Source of the DNA: Sipunculus nudus
Lineage: Eukaryota > Annelida > Sipuncula > Golfingiida > Sipunculidae
NCBI GenBank assembly: GCA_026874595.1
Contig: CM049319.1
Location: forward strand, 5,734,601-5,798,600
Length of the DNA stretch: 64,000 nt
Direction of reading: 5' to 3'
The notes under the pieces were generated by a model. The model ran no database searches and was not told the origin of the DNA. It saw only the letters and a program-made list of their open reading frames with translations. Shown here one piece after another: positions 23,601 through 33,300 of this stretch; position 1 is the first letter of the stretch, and each line of letters starts with the position of its first letter. A program made the translations under genes and the position numbers.

Positions 23601-25323
23601 GAGATTTCCTATAAGTACATCAGTTGCCTCAGGTCTAAGTTACCATATGATTGTTTGCAAATATATTGGATTTATCCACTGAACAATATAAGTATGCTAC
23701 TGTATCTTTATTGCAAATTATACACTTATCGTTTTCTCATAAACCCCATCTAAGTAACCAGTAATTATTAGCTGATATATCTTGCAACAATTTATATTGA
23801 AAAAATTTTGAGTATGTATCAATGCATATTTTAAAAGGAAATAAAAATAATTTACCCCCGTCTATCACAATTTTTTGATATCCTTAGTGTCCTGTGGATA
23901 ACATGTAAAAGTGCCACAAAAACACTACACGATCGTTCAGAATTACACAAATTAAGTGGTACATTCATTCCCTTTTCTGAAATACATAGTTCTTTTGAGG
24001 AGTCTTTAGATACGTTGAGGTTACTGAAATCAAACTTTATCCATGCAGGCTACACCCTTACAACATTAGCTCTCCATCTGAGATATTCTAGTTGTTTAGC
24101 ACCTTTAATTTGTTTCATATTGAAAGGAATTGTTTTCCCAATGCTGTCAAATAAATCTTTAACAGAGTAATTTTGATTCATACAGACTTTTACTGAAATA
24201 ATTTGTAGTGAAAATATTACTATTTCACCATAAAATTTGATCATATATAAGTTTCACAAATTTATTTACTTTCCATTCCTTAAATACAGCTATCTTAAAT
24301 GGTCTAAACATCTGGAACCCGAAATAAATTCAACACTATACTCACACTGCAACAAAAGATCAAAAATCATTCCCAAGGTTACAAATAATTTTCCCTAAAT
24401 ACTTATAACTCTTAGCTTTTGTCTTGTTTTCTCGAATTTTAAAAGTTGTTTTACAAGTGTGTTACGCTGTCTATGCTATACTTTGAAGGTACATGAAGAC
24501 GTGAAAACGTACTGAAAACATGAAACTTCAAATGATCAAATGATTTTATTCTTGTCCAAAAAGATAAATATCTTGTTTACCAAATCTCTGCAGACAGTTA
24601 CAGTTTTCTAATCCTATCTTCAAAATTTAAACAAGCAGCTTTTTCTTGATCATGAGAAAAAAACATTCCGAGCACCAGTTTTATCTGTGTTAAGTGTCAA
24701 TCCAGACACACTTTTGAACATATCTGCAGAAACAATATTGGATATAACTTAAGTCATTTCATCTGCAAACATCAGTAGTTTAATTTCTTCTCCAAAAATA
24801 TTTATACTTTTAATATTTTTTTTATTTCTTACAATAATTTTCAACATTTCAATACATAGAATGGATAAATAGGGCGAGAACGGATCTCTCTGTCTCACTC
24901 CTTACTAGAAAAGTAAGGAGATTTAATATCATCATTCAATACACAATTATCTAATTAATCTTAAATTTTAAAATCTATGACTTTTTCAGGGCGTGTGAAT
25001 TTTAGTTTATCTTAAAACTAGGATGGTACCTTTAAGAGCTCAAACCTCCGTTAAGGAAAAACAGTCCTAGAGTATCCACTCCTTTATTGGGAAACGCACA
25101 AACATAGGACCTTTTTCGGGTTATTTCGAAATAATTCGTGAAAAACGTTTCAGCGTAATACTGATAACGAGAGAAAAACAGACCGAAGTACAAACAAACA
25201 CGATTGAAAACATAACCTCCGTGGTGGAAGATAACACTGAAGGAATCGTCTGTTCTTACCGCTAGAATCTGATGTGGCCCCGTGAAACATCAGACAAATC
25301 AACAGAGCTTCTGAAAGAAACAT
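151..25323 (-). CDS. M13 zinc metallopeptidase gene, copy A (5' part, exons 1-13)
   Basis: Gene model joined from 13 minus-strand exons listed separately; all reading phases agree across the splice sites and no stop occurs in 1,445 coding bases (about 481 residues). M13 peptidases are neprilysin/ECE-type ectoenzymes or secreted enzymes that cleave small peptides on the amino side of hydrophobic residues. Family hallmarks seen here are the N-terminal cysteine segment, DPCQDFNQYACGNF, the YYKSC region, the helical N-lobe and MIGYVDEL. The zinc-binding half (HExxH and beyond) must lie left of base 1, so activity cannot be judged from this copy. The N-terminus reads as a signal peptide, so the product is probably secreted; a short type II anchor is possible if an upstream Met is used. 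The head-to-tail paralogue copy B lies upstream. Class is very secure; the substrate is unknown. Confidence 0.93.
290..350. repeat. (TA)n microsatellite
   Basis: Alternating AT/TA run just upstream of copy A exon 13. Apparent reading frames here (YIYIYI) are artefacts. Confidence 0.95.
921..998 (-). CDS. Copy A exon 12 (GC splice donor)
   Basis: 78 bases (26 codons), acceptor TTTCAG. Encodes LDDVVT then MIGYVDELLDDDALDEGYSE, the KIGYPD-like M13 segment. The donor reads GAG|GCAAGT, a GC-AG intron; the same GC donor is kept in copy B, so it is not a sequencing slip. Confidence 0.92.
1013..1141. repeat. 43-bp tandem repeat, three copies, by exon 12
   Basis: Unit GTGTAACCAGGAAATGTCAT plus GTCATGACCTCGCGATTACAACT, three copies at exact 43-base spacing, starting 15 bases from the exon 12 acceptor of copy A. 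Copy B has a single unit at 50170-50220. Confidence 0.9.
1860..1950. repeat. Compound (TA)n(GA)n microsatellite
   Basis: About 40 bases TA then about 50 bases AG, intron 11 of copy A. Confidence 0.97.
2010..2285. repeat. Interspersed repeat family R4
   Basis: Shares CAGAGCA, TCAGACCAATGAGAG, GTATTGTATTTTGCATC and TTTTGAACAT boxes with 14850-15150 and 62020-62320. About 270 bases, no frame. SINE- or MITE-sized; class unknown. Confidence 0.6.
2307..2405 (-). CDS. Copy A exon 11
   Basis: 99 bases (33 codons), acceptor AACCTAG, donor AAG|GTACAA. Encodes FRKQIEDATWLDEATRQAS, matching the F-x-x-x-(I/L)-x-x-x-x-WMD-x-x-T-x-x-x-A-x-x-K element. Copy B has Gly in place of the Asp after WL. Confidence 0.93.
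2990..4370. repeat. Interspersed/tandem repeat family R3 (first locus)
   Basis: About five degraded units of roughly 270 bases, each with ACTGACAAAGTGACACAAAG-like, GACCAGATGACTTGATCAAG-like and AGACTCAGAGGAAGAAAA boxes. Fills intron 10 of copy A. The inverse appears at 33730-34470. Confidence 0.75.
4473..4589 (-). CDS. Copy A exon 10
   Basis: 117 bases (39 codons), acceptor TTGTTTCAG, donor GAG|GTAATG. Encodes [14 protein letters not shown] then [12 protein letters not shown]-x-x-C...(A)-x-G-x-x-Y-V is a strong M13 motif holding a conserved cysteine. Confidence 0.94.
4918..5011 (-). CDS. Copy A exon 9
   Basis: 94 bases, acceptor CTTTTTCAG, donor GAG|GTGAAT, phase 2 to 0. Encodes [19 protein letters not shown] and on to PTKLE; the NYL core corresponds to the L-x-NYL-x-W segment of M13 enzymes. 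A long (TA)n tract lies just upstream in the intron. Confidence 0.92.
5037..5103. repeat. (TA)n microsatellite
   Basis: Uninterrupted TA run of about 66 bases, 25 bases from copy A exon 9. Confidence 0.97.
5790..5929 (-). CDS. Copy A exon 8
   Basis: 140 bases, acceptor TAACTCAG, donor AAAG|GTAAGG, phase 0 to 2. Encodes DFNWLRFGMELVGNTE, then V-R-I-I-N-P-E-T-L, the conserved F-x-W...(V)-x-V-x-x-P-x-(Y/T)-L region of the M13 N-lobe, ending WSATPER. Confidence 0.93.
6050..6620. repeat. Interspersed repeats R1 and R2 in A intron 8
   Basis: The R2 part (6050-6180) ends GGCGGAGACCTGCACTCTTT; the R1 part (6240-6620) has TAGATCCGGAACATGACC and ATGGCGGAGGCGTGCATTCC. Paired with 54100-54665 in gene B. 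Confidence 0.65.
6650..8590. other. Intron 7 of copy A, left part: nothing recognised
   Basis: AT-rich sequence between the R1/R2 repeats and the LINE. Short frames (for example 7215-7481 and 7866-8090) show no motif or codon pattern suggesting genes. Confidence 0.5.
8600..11560 (-). mobile_element. Degenerate APE-type non-LTR retrotransposon (CR1/Jockey-like)
   Basis: Minus-strand LINE remnant in intron 7 of copy A. In order it shows an endonuclease (LSLNESWLDSS at about 11316, GGGVPLYI, and ILGDFN near 11030), a linker (about 10468-10130), and a reverse transcriptase: NHRPISIIPHLAKVFEKLV near 9950, FDTINHTLL near 9735, GVPQGSVLGT near 9575, and an AYADDTT-like block near 9490 (one codon off). 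A C-terminal LIRAGPLLWNTLPYELRS lies near 8900. Stops and frameshifts break it throughout, so it is dead. Clade assignment is by eye. Confidence 0.88.
11617..11685 (-). CDS. Copy A exon 7
   Basis: 69 bases (23 codons), acceptor TGTTCACAG, donor CATG|GTAAGA, phase 0 to 0. Encodes NEENVGLEKMRLGDM, equivalent to the R-x-x-E-K-x-x-N/R-x-(T/M) linker that precedes the F-x-W motif of exon 8. A LINE remnant sits immediately downstream in the intron. Confidence 0.88.
12048..12081. repeat. (AAAT)n/(TA)n microsatellite
   Basis: TA run preceded by AAATAAATAAAT. Confidence 0.95.
12130..12440. repeat. Interspersed repeat family R5, intron 6 of A
   Basis: Carries GGTGGCCGCGATAACTTACC and TTTAATGCGGTCAGAGGTCA boxes, shared with 1-180, 17625-17800 and 49360-49690. 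Two tandem units here. Confidence 0.6.
12871..13047 (-). CDS. Copy A exon 6
   Basis: 177 bases (59 codons), acceptor GTTTCCAG, donor CGG|GTAGGT, phase 0 to 0. Encodes [15 protein letters not shown] and an acidic, helix-rich stretch ending DEEIVR, the usual M13 N-lobe helices (RDYYL...K...Y...I form). Confidence 0.92.
13219..13332. repeat. poly-T/poly-G tract and (TA)n
   Basis: T run, 18-base G run, then a TA run from about 13285; intron 5 of copy A. Confidence 0.95.
14314..14525 (-). CDS. Copy A exon 5
   Basis: 212 bases, acceptor ATATCTGCAG, donor CATG|GTAAGT, phase 1 to 0. Encodes [20 protein letters not shown] and on to YELQLM. The GAWP element corresponds to the conserved (G)GWP of M13 proteins. 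Copy B has the same length but several substitutions (for example FGAWP to FDAWP). Confidence 0.93.
14850..15150. repeat. Interspersed repeat family R4, copy in A intron 4
   Basis: Carries GTGGGCACAGAGCAAATAAT and GTATTGTATTGTGCATCCAG; the copy at 62020-62320 is in the same intron of gene B, so it predates the duplication. Confidence 0.65.
15350..15425. repeat. (CT)n and GT/GC-rich tract
   Basis: CTCTCT run then GCGTGCGCGTTTAGGTGTGTG, abutting the donor side of copy A exon 4. Confidence 0.9.
15439..15522 (-). CDS. Copy A exon 4
   Basis: Acceptor TTTACCAG, donor GCAG|GTACGG, 84 bases, phase 1 to 1. Encodes [18 protein letters not shown] then [10 protein letters not shown]; the KA-x-x-YYKSC element is the conserved M13 segment that supplies the next disulphide cysteine. 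Exon 4 of copy B differs by one residue (Phe to Pro after PPE). Confidence 0.93.
15560..17480. other. Intron 3 of copy A, conserved with gene B
   Basis: No coding signal. Parts match 62700-64000 (for example ATCAGCGCCATCT near 17197 and 63954), showing intron homology between the copies. The stretch near 16850-17000 (ACTCGATTCAAGACTTGAGT) is a further repeat-like block. Confidence 0.55.
17501..18611. mobile_element. Non-autonomous DNA transposon with ~28-bp TIRs
   Basis: The left end ACCGTATTTACTTGATCAGA and following CGCCGGG is matched in inverse at the right end (CCCGGGCGTCTGATCAAG then AAAATGCGGT). The element is 1.1 kb, with no transposase frame, and sits in intron 3 of copy A. It contains older repeats (a family R5 copy and a poly-G tract). 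No clear target duplication was seen and the superfamily was not identified. Confidence 0.7.
17625..17800. repeat. Interspersed repeat family R5 inside the TIR element
   Basis: GGTGGCGTCGTGATAAAATA and TTTGATGAGATCAGATGGCA boxes. It is carried within the 1.1-kb TIR element. Confidence 0.5.
18731..18892 (-). CDS. Copy A exon 3: M13 DPCxDFxxYACG segment
   Basis: Follows acceptor TTGTAAAG and ends at CGAG|GTAATG. It encodes MDPSADPCQDFNQYACGNF, the best-conserved N-terminal signature of M13 peptidases, then a loop and the start of the first helical segment (FNNMIKESFTKVR). Phase 1 at both ends. Confidence 0.95.
19453..19608 (+). repeat. Left LTR of the TRIM-like element
   Basis: Direct repeat, colinear with 19727-19879 and visibly similar (shared TCTAGCGAAGCGGTT and CACCGACATGGG). 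It opens TGTTACGGGG and ends CGTAAAA, where the right copy has CGTAACA. Confidence 0.72.
19727..19879 (+). repeat. Right LTR of the TRIM-like element
   Basis: Begins TGTTACGGGG directly after the purine tract and ends CGTAACA, giving a perfect 7-base terminal inverted repeat. Followed by the CTGT target duplication. Confidence 0.72.
20550..20602. repeat. (AG)n microsatellite
   Basis: Long AG run only 16 bases from the donor of the 45-base exon 2. Confidence 0.97.
20619..20663 (-). CDS. Copy A exon 2: N-terminal cysteine micro-exon
   Basis: A 45-base exon between a T-rich tract ending CAG and a GTTAGT donor. It reads ESTVCTSHICLERA only in the phase required by exons 1 and 3. The Cys-x4-Cys followed by a helix matches the start of the M13 ectodomain (C-x-T/S-x-x-C). 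Found by hand from phase and motif. Confidence 0.8.
20900..23440. other. Intron 1 of copy A, no gene recognised
   Basis: Contains a poly-G run near 21197 and scattered short frames (the longest, at 22521-22916, has no family motif). Nothing supported. Confidence 0.45.
23450..24905 (-). mobile_element. L1/Tx1-like LINE reverse-transcriptase remnant
   Basis: Minus strand from about 24905 reads GVRQRDPFSPYLSILCIEML, then GEEIKLLMFADEMT, corresponding to GVRQGDPLSPYLF...FADD of L1/Tx1 elements (catalytic ADD now ADE). Downstream pieces such as CIICNKDTVAYLYCS near 23715 look like the C-terminal cysteine motif of the same clade. Many stops. It lies in intron 1 of copy A. Confidence 0.72.
25260..25323 (-). 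CDS. Copy A exon 1: signal peptide
   Basis: Starts at ATG (25323) and encodes MFLSEALLICLMFHGATS and a few more residues: a short N-region, a hydrophobic core and a small-residue cleavage region. It ends one base into a codon before a GGTAAGAAC donor. An in-frame ATG at 25374 would add 17 polar residues and turn the segment into a possible short type II membrane anchor; the internal Met gives the more normal signal peptide and is preferred. Confidence 0.75.
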
Positions 25324-26437
25324 TTTGACTGCTGTTATCTGCTTCCTATCCAAAAAAGTTCTGAGTTTGAGCACTGTTGCTCCAGGCTGATAAACTTGAT
25401 TTCAAACTACTAGAAAATTGCCATCCGCCCTCAATACATGACACCCACAGATATTCGTGTAGGCAGATAATCTCGGGGGTAATTTGTTTTGCGAAATATC
25501 AGCTATTACAATCAAGTAGTCTATAGAATATGATAAACGAACGCTGATTGGCGTCATAACATTTATTAACAATTCATACATGAACTTAATAATGGATGCG
25601 GTTAATAATTATACAATTAAAGAGGCGATATTTCATGTGGAAACAAAAGCGTTGTGATAAACGGCCCAGGTTTAGACAGGCAATTGGAATATATTTCTAT
25701 GGTGATATTGTCAAGTTAAAACAGAGACGATATAATATTAACCAGGGAATTATGTCTCCCCTCCCAATGGAGTAACTTTTGGAGCACTCAATCTATTTTT
25801 TTTTTTCATAAAATTTAAATTTGAATTATTTCTATGAATATCTCGCATGAGTTCGAAAAACGGTTACCTTGAGCTTTATCTTTAAGGTCAAATAAGCCGA
25901 AATATAAAAAAAAGTGTTTTGTTATACCCTAGACGTTGAGTAATTTTCTTGACTTTTGCGTGAAAGTTCGTGGAATATATGTCCGCTGCGTGTGTAGTGT
26001 GACATGTATAAACTGGCGGCTCGTCCGGGATAGACACTGATAGACATCAACATACATCACGTGGAAATCCATCCGTTTGAACTATGTGCCGTTTGTGCCA
26101 TAGGTGGGATAAACCTAAAACCGGAGATACTGTTCTACAAAGGCGGAGTATTTTTGTCGTGGGTCCGTGAGATCGACTTTGTGCAAAATAGTGTAGTAGG
26201 AGGGCCCAGCTATTGAACCGTACACCTGCACCAAAATATATACATTTAGCATCATACATAATTTTGTTCCTTAGGTCCTACCATTAATGAAACCGGCTGA
26301 TGCCAAGCTGAAATATGCGGGCGTTTTGTACAGAGCTGCCTAAAGCTGCCAATGTTGAACTTAATATTTTCCAATTTTTTAAAGACCTTGTTACATGTAA
26401 ATTCAATTCGTGTATTTGAAACAGAAGCGGTTTATAT

Positions 26438-27070
26438 TGTTACAAGTGTCTCTTTTGTTGTGCGCTGTTGACATTCTGTTTCGTGTTAGGCTCAAGCCCT
26501 GGGCGTCAATCGCAATGGCGTGTAGAGACACAGCGCTCGGTTTAATCCGTACTGGGTGAACCCTGGCGTGTAAAGACACAGCGCTCATGCTAATCTGGAT
26601 TTTCTTGGCTAATCGCTCCGGATGAGCGCGTGTCTTGTATTGTTCTTTGGGCGCCTGTGTATTATGTATTGATCCGTTCTTTGGATTGTTCGTGAAATAG
26701 AAGTTTCTAGGCTTTGGGATGAGAAACTATCCATTAGGGGCTTTGTTTAGAGCCGGGAGGAGAGAGAAATATTCCAGCGGACACGGAAGAGTGTGAGTTA
26801 GTTTGTTGACCTTTCCGATAATTGCAGCATTAATATATTCTTCGAACTTTGTAGCAGATTTTATACAGTCTTCAGTTTGCCTTTGGGACTATTACCAGAA
26901 CTTTACTTTTGGATTACAACAGATTGATTTTGGGATTGAATTTGACTATTATTTTCTTAGAAGGTTTACGTGAACTGTTCATCTGTATTATCAGTTTTAA
27001 ATGTCTTATTTAATCTCTAAAAAACGCAATTTGCAAAGCTCTGGCTTATTGCACTTATTGAATTTGTTTT
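26438..27070 (+). mobile_element. LTR-like repeat, plus copy
   Basis: Starts near TGTTACAAGTGTC and shares long stretches with the minus-strand copy at 30842-31602: the AACCCTGGCGTG box, TATTCCAGCGGACAC and a GTGAACTGTTC box. Its size, its TG start and the TATA-like promoter and AATAAA of the sister copy suggest a solo LTR. The right boundary is uncertain. Confidence 0.5.
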
Positions 27071-27323
27071 GATTATTTTGGCGGGCCCATACATATTATG
27101 AACACGTTGATATTTACATACAAGCTGCCTGTGTGTGGTGATATCCACGTTTTCTGGACTTTTTTTTAAAAGCTCGATGTGATTACATTTAGTTTATAAA
27201 GGTCAAATAAGTTTTGTGCCCCTTTAAATTCCATGATTCATAAGAGTTTAAGACATCACTTTACATTTTGATCGCAGTTCTACATCGTGAAACCGAAACT
27301 GTACACTATACAATTATTTATTT

Positions 27324-27329
<6 letters not shown>

Positions 27330-27377
<48 letters not shown>
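27330..27377. repeat. (TA)n microsatellite
   Basis: Pure TA run in the spacer between the two genes. Confidence 0.97.
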
Positions 27378-27379
<2 letters not shown>

Positions 27380-30300
27380 CTGCATGTAAAACAAGAAAAT
27401 AAATGAACAAAGTACAAAAGAATATAGGTGACATCACCAGTCTTAGGCGATTTCAAGAACTGATTTTTTTTTTCTCAAACTGAACCTGGATTTTTAAAGT
27501 TAGTCCATGTAACAATTGTCTGGAGAATGGTTTTTGTATAAATTTTTATTCAAGGTGGTCTAATTATATTGAAATGTTTCTGATTGAAATTTTCTATTTC
27601 AGAATTGTAATATGATGCAAAATATAAAATGACCAGGAATAACTTTAATATGGTTGATACAATTATAATTTTCCAAATCACCATTGCATTATTTTTCTGT
27701 CAAATGGGTGTAATCATTTTCTTTCAAAGGATAAACTAGATCCAAGATTGTTTAAAATAAATTGGCTTATAACCCAAAGTCGACCATTCAATGCGACAAT
27801 TTACAACTCTTTGAATATAATGTAAAGAGAGGGTTTTTATTCAAACTTCATTTTTATGAACCATTGCAAAATTTTGAAAATAAACTGTGGTGAAATTTTT
27901 AATGGCCAAACACAATTGACAGGAACTTAAAAGTAGGACAAATATAATAAAAAAACAAGCTCAAAGGATCATGTCGTTCAATGGATCAGCATAAACTGGT
28001 CGTATAAATCTAGAACCCATCGGATAGGAGGAAACAAATGACGATGCCGTGCAGAATGGAAGAATTCCGATAAAGAAAACTTAAAAGATATTACAATATT
28101 ACAAAAATTACAATGATCTTAAAAGTTCAGGACATTCCTAAAGATATGATCCGATTGACATTTATCTTTACAGGGTGTAATACATGTGGATACTGGTGTA
28201 GATGAGAAATGGTATATTTATGACAGAATCCAAACCATCATTTTGCCTGGCACAAATTGTTATTTTAAAAGAGCATTAATGTATCTCTTTCTCCCGAAAA
28301 CATAACACGAATGAACAGTACAGCGGCCCATGTGGCCAGATACATCATTTACGGATATAACCTTTGTTAAAGCCAGGTATCCACTTACCTTTTCTGCAGC
28401 ATTTATGAGTTTACTGGCTTACTCTGCGAATATATTTATAAGATCTAGGTAAATCTTGAGAAGAAGAGTTTTTATAATAACTCTGTGACGGATTTATGAT
28501 CTTTTTTCTCTACAATTTCTTAGTAAACACAGTAATGTTAAGGAAAAAAAACCTATGAAACCTTGGGAGCTTGATTACACAGGTGTGGAAGCTGAAAGGC
28601 CCCTATTAGCAAAACACCTTCTATATACAAACTTTAAACTTGTTTTGATCATTTTTGTTGGTTTCCACGTGTTATAAACACGGATATGAACAAAAAAACC
28701 ATCCTGCGAACGATGGATTGGTGTTTTCTGGCCTATTCATAAAAGGTTTAGATGATTGTCCTTAATTATAGACGTCAGATATATATTGGACCAAGCATCT
28801 TCAACTTTTATTCTTATACACAATAATGACTTGATGATAAAACGACCTGATAAGACAAGGAACAATGATGTATGATTATTTTACAGAAAGCAGTTTACTC
28901 AGGATGTTGAATGACCACGAAAAAAGCGTTGCGAAAAAGCCTCAATGTTCTCTGAAACCACAGTGCCAAACTGCCTAAAGAAACAATCATAGAAAGATAA
29001 AAACGATGGAAATGTTTTTACGTCAGTAAAATAACACGTGAATCGATGAATGCATGCACCGTGCTTAAGCCTAGGTCACAAACATCCTACGATTTTGACT
29101 GTCGTACTGTTGTTTCTGCAGAGCTGCGACAGATAGAATCTTCACAAGTCTGGTAATGGGGTGTTTTTATAATTTCATGGAAGTTTTCACATATAAAATA
29201 TATGTTGTATGACCGTCGTGCGAAAATTGGTCAGGGATGTCTTAAAGCCCAGCGCACACGTTACGAAATTTAGGCACGATCTAATATGATAGAATTTCGT
29301 AATATCTTAATTTTGTATCGTAATTATTCACAAATCTTATCTACAGGTAGAATTTGCGGCAATCGTTGTGCTGTCTTAGAGTTCTACCATTTTTAGAGCC
29401 TCAGATATCCAAATAACACAGTCTTTCGGCATCGTACAACAGACCCGCGTGATCGGCCCAACGTGAAGAATAACTTATGAACCTAAAAGAAATGTTGAAC
29501 ATGTTTAAATGTCTATGACATTTTTTTCCCATCCCAAAACACCTGAATTTCATACGACGTACCGTCGCCTTTCCCAGAAATTTCCCCAGTTTTCTGCCTG
29601 TAGAATATGTGTTGTGCGATGTATGTGACTTAATTTTTCGTATTAACGCATAAAGCCAATTTTCTGCGATGTATGTTCCACTGGCAGCCATGTTACTGAC
29701 CAGTCGTTGAAATTCAGGTGTTTTATTCCAGCAGTGACACCCTTCATATCAGTATCACCCATGATGCTATTCATTAAATATCAAAATAAATAAAATCTGT
29801 AAAACGGTTCTTCCATATGGCGCCTTAAGTTTTGTTCAAAAGATAGACCTTTTGTTTTCAGTACACACATAATATTCACTATCATACTTGCAATCATTAT
29901 AATTATTTTTTGTTGAAACAACCTGTAAGTCGTATTATTTTTTTTTGTTGGATTCTATCCACGATCCATCGGTATGCCAAATTTCAGAACAATTCATAAA
30001 GTCACTCCTAAGAATTCTGTAAAAAATTAAATTGCACGAAAACTAGTGATAATTTGAACCTCCCCATCCTCACCCGTAACTGAGCTATAATCGGCAAGTG
30101 TCTGACATTGGGGATAAGGTGGAAATAAAAAAAATAAATGTCAGGTTCAGGTGCAAATCCGCACACCAGGATTCATATTAGGCCCAAATTTCAGCTTTTG
30201 AAATATAACAGCTATATTGTAGATCTAGCGCACGACTTGATTATCTGTTACATTGACTCCTACTGACAGAAATAAAAAAAAACGGGACCCCCGAAGAAAT

Positions 30301-30840
30301 TACTTGACCTATTGTAAGACAAACTTTTTCTCGAGCGAAAGACTCCCTGCATGTCTGTTGAAAATTACACCTCTGGCAAGCAAGTTGTTCGAGATAAGCA
30401 ACTTTGCCTGAGAAGTTAAAAGAAAGCGTAAACGCATCCGGAAAAAAAGAAATATTCAGTATATGCCATTCTATATTTGTTGCTTCATATTCATTCTTCT
30501 GAATGCAAGCTTAGACGTGTATTCACATGTATGGTTAAGAAAATGCAAACTTTGCATTTTTGTTTATGATCGACATAATTCTTCAGAAAAGAAAGTCTCG
30601 GGGAAGTAAAATGGCTGGAAAAAAAACAGATTTTCAGGTTTGTCAATAATGTACCGTATGAATCGGGAAGGGAAGATACAGTGAGGATGGGGATTCTGAA
30701 GTATCCGTGACTAACTGGGTGCTGGGGTTTTTGGTTACATTGAACTGAAACATGGGGAGTTTGTTACTGAACCTAATATCAACAGATCACGTAAGCATGA
30801 TGAACATTTATTTTGTAATGGAGATAAAAAAAATCAGATT
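27380..30840. other. Intergenic spacer between copies A and B
   Basis: AT-rich. One 96-codon minus-strand frame (29401-29691, begins MAASGTYIAENWLYALIRK) is compact and basic and might be a transposon relic, but no motif supports it. Otherwise nothing seen. Confidence 0.4.
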
Positions 30841-30841
30841 C

Positions 30842-31602
30842 TGTAACACTAAGCAGCGTGAAATTTCTAGGGGAATGAATAAAGAATTCAGTGGTTTTTT
30901 GTTGACAAATAACCATTATTTATTCTTAAAACAACCCTAACATTACAGCACACTAAATCAATACAATTACACAGTATAACAGCAGTATAACAGCAAATCA
31001 TTACAATCACAGCAAAAAAACAAACAAAGTGCACAGTACCTGGATCCAACCACTGTCACAGCGATAAGTCCTTTAAAACGTATAAGCCGGACGAACAGTT
31101 CACACAAATTCTCTCGGAGAATAACAGTCCAATGAAAAGCTCTTGTAAACTGAAGACCAAATAAGGTTCGTCACAAATCCAGAAGAAAATCTGAAGAAAA
31201 TCTATAACTGCCGCAATTATCGGAATAGGACCCACAAACTGACATACACGCTTCTGTGTCCGCTGGAATATTCTCTCACCTCTCTCTCGGCTTTAAAACA
31301 CAGCCCCCTATTTATAACTTTTCACCCCAAGCCGAGAATTTTCCATTTCTTGAACAATCTAAAGAACCTAACATAATAAACTCGCTCAAAGAAGATACTA
31401 GAACAAGAACGATCTGTATCTACACGCCAGGGTTCAACCAATGCGGATTAAACCAAGCCTGCAAGATCCGGCCAGGCGAGGCCGCTACTACGTGCTACGC
31501 GTAGCACACGAACCAAATGTCAATAGCGCATGGAGCACCCCTGCGCACAACAAAAGGAACACATGCAAGACCGCTGCACACAAAAAAAGGGCACCTGTAA
31601 CA
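30842..31602 (-). mobile_element. LTR-like repeat, minus copy
   Basis: Inverse-oriented relative of 26438-27070. On the minus strand it opens TGTTACAGGTGCCC, has TTATAAATAGGGGGC (a TATA box) near 31310 and an AATAAATAATGG poly(A)-signal-like run near 30920, an order that fits U3-R-U5 of an LTR. No internal coding region is attached. Confidence 0.5.
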
Positions 31603-31699
31603 AGTTATATAAACATAATTGATCACACAGGCTGCACTCACACGTACGCGCCTGTCTGAACAAAGATCTCCGCCCTCCCATCAACCATCATTGACGTGA

Positions 31700-33300
31700 C
31701 ATTTAAGTTTTAAAAAAGTGAAAACAAACTAGAACAGACGTCGGAGACTACATACCTCCGCAAGAACCCTACTATACAATTTTCTGTAATGAAATTAATG
31801 CATTCCTAGCCTGGGAAGGTGCTGTTGTCCTCCCTGTCATAACGGGTGAGGTATTTGTAGGAGATTTTGAGCGGAATTCCTTTTTTGGTGGGGAAGAGTT
31901 GGGGGGGGGCATATAAAAAGGCTCTGTGATGAAACGGCCGGTCAACGTCATAAACTGCTAATTTTAATAAAATTATATCACACCTAAACAGCAAACAACT
32001 GAAAGTGAATATGTCTTTATTCCTCCAAATTTTCTACCATCCACCACAATTAACATTACAAAATGTATGTCCTTTTTCTCAGTGATAATCCACCATTGAT
32101 AAATATATGTCGCCACCCTACGACAGGGACCTGTCAGTAAAAATTTTGTCGGGTGATAGACAATTTTAGCAAATTTATATCCCATCTAAACAACAAGAAG
32201 CTGAAAATGACACAGAGAGGAGAATGAAAAGTACTGATGGCGATATCTATACATTGCACCCGTACTTTAATTCTCCGCTTGTTGTCAGGGACCTGTTAGT
32301 ATACATGTATATTGTTTCGGGTGATACATAATCATTTTGCAATACTGTAATCTTGTATATTTGCCTACAGTTGACAAGTTATCAGGAGTGGGTTTCTCAT
32401 TTTGCTGCATTATAGGTATTATGTGCGCAGTTGACATTTGCTGATGAACGGACGGTAAACTAACTGCATGTTTATTTTACAAATTGTACATACAAAATAA
32501 TCTAAATTAGGTCACCACATGTCTAATAAAAATCCATTTATCACTAGATCAAGAATACAGAGGTGGTCAGATATTCCCGGCTGGATAAGGTATTTTCTAC
32601 GTGACGTCACAGGAAGGAGTTATTTAAATTATGTCAGATGTCTGACTATGATGGGACAGATGGCCAAAACTCACTGAGATGACCTATTATTGATTTTTTT
32701 TTTATGCTTCTTGGCCGTTTATTCTGTAAACATATCCATTTAAATCATAACACATTATTCAATCCATGGAGGAAAGTCAGGACCAACCGCCACTTGGACG
32801 CAAGTTATATGTGTAACACCAAACTTGGCATTTTGCTAAAGATAACCATGTATCCTTATTTTATTTCTAGAATGAAGATTTGATAATATATTTGATAATA
32901 ATTAGAACGGCTGTAAATTGCAACAGGTAGTTATAATAGCCTACCTTAATTCGGAGCCTTGCACTATATTTAAAAAAACAAAAAAACAATATCCTTCCTC
33001 AGGACTGAGTGGCACGTTACAGGAAACAGGAAAAAGTACAAGCACCGCGGGCCGCCGATTGTCCTCACACCTACCGATTTTCCCGTGCAGGTCACCAGAT
33101 TTCATCGGTTATACTGGTCTCTTCTGGATTCATCTCCAGGATTGTTATTGGCGCCAGAAATTATGCATAATACATACTAACTTGTGAATAAACCTTATTA
33201 ACCGTGTATTTTTTTTATTTTATGAATATTCAGGAATGATAAAAAGAAGGAAATCAGCCGATTTTGTTCAGTTCCGTCATCTCATCTTCCGAGTTTTCCG
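31700..33300. other. Spacer with a degenerate tandem block
   Basis: Near 31960-32345, GGGACCTGTCAGTAAAAATT and ATCGGGTGATA-like boxes recur at intervals of about 165-195 bases, suggesting two or three old tandem units. No gene. Confidence 0.4.
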
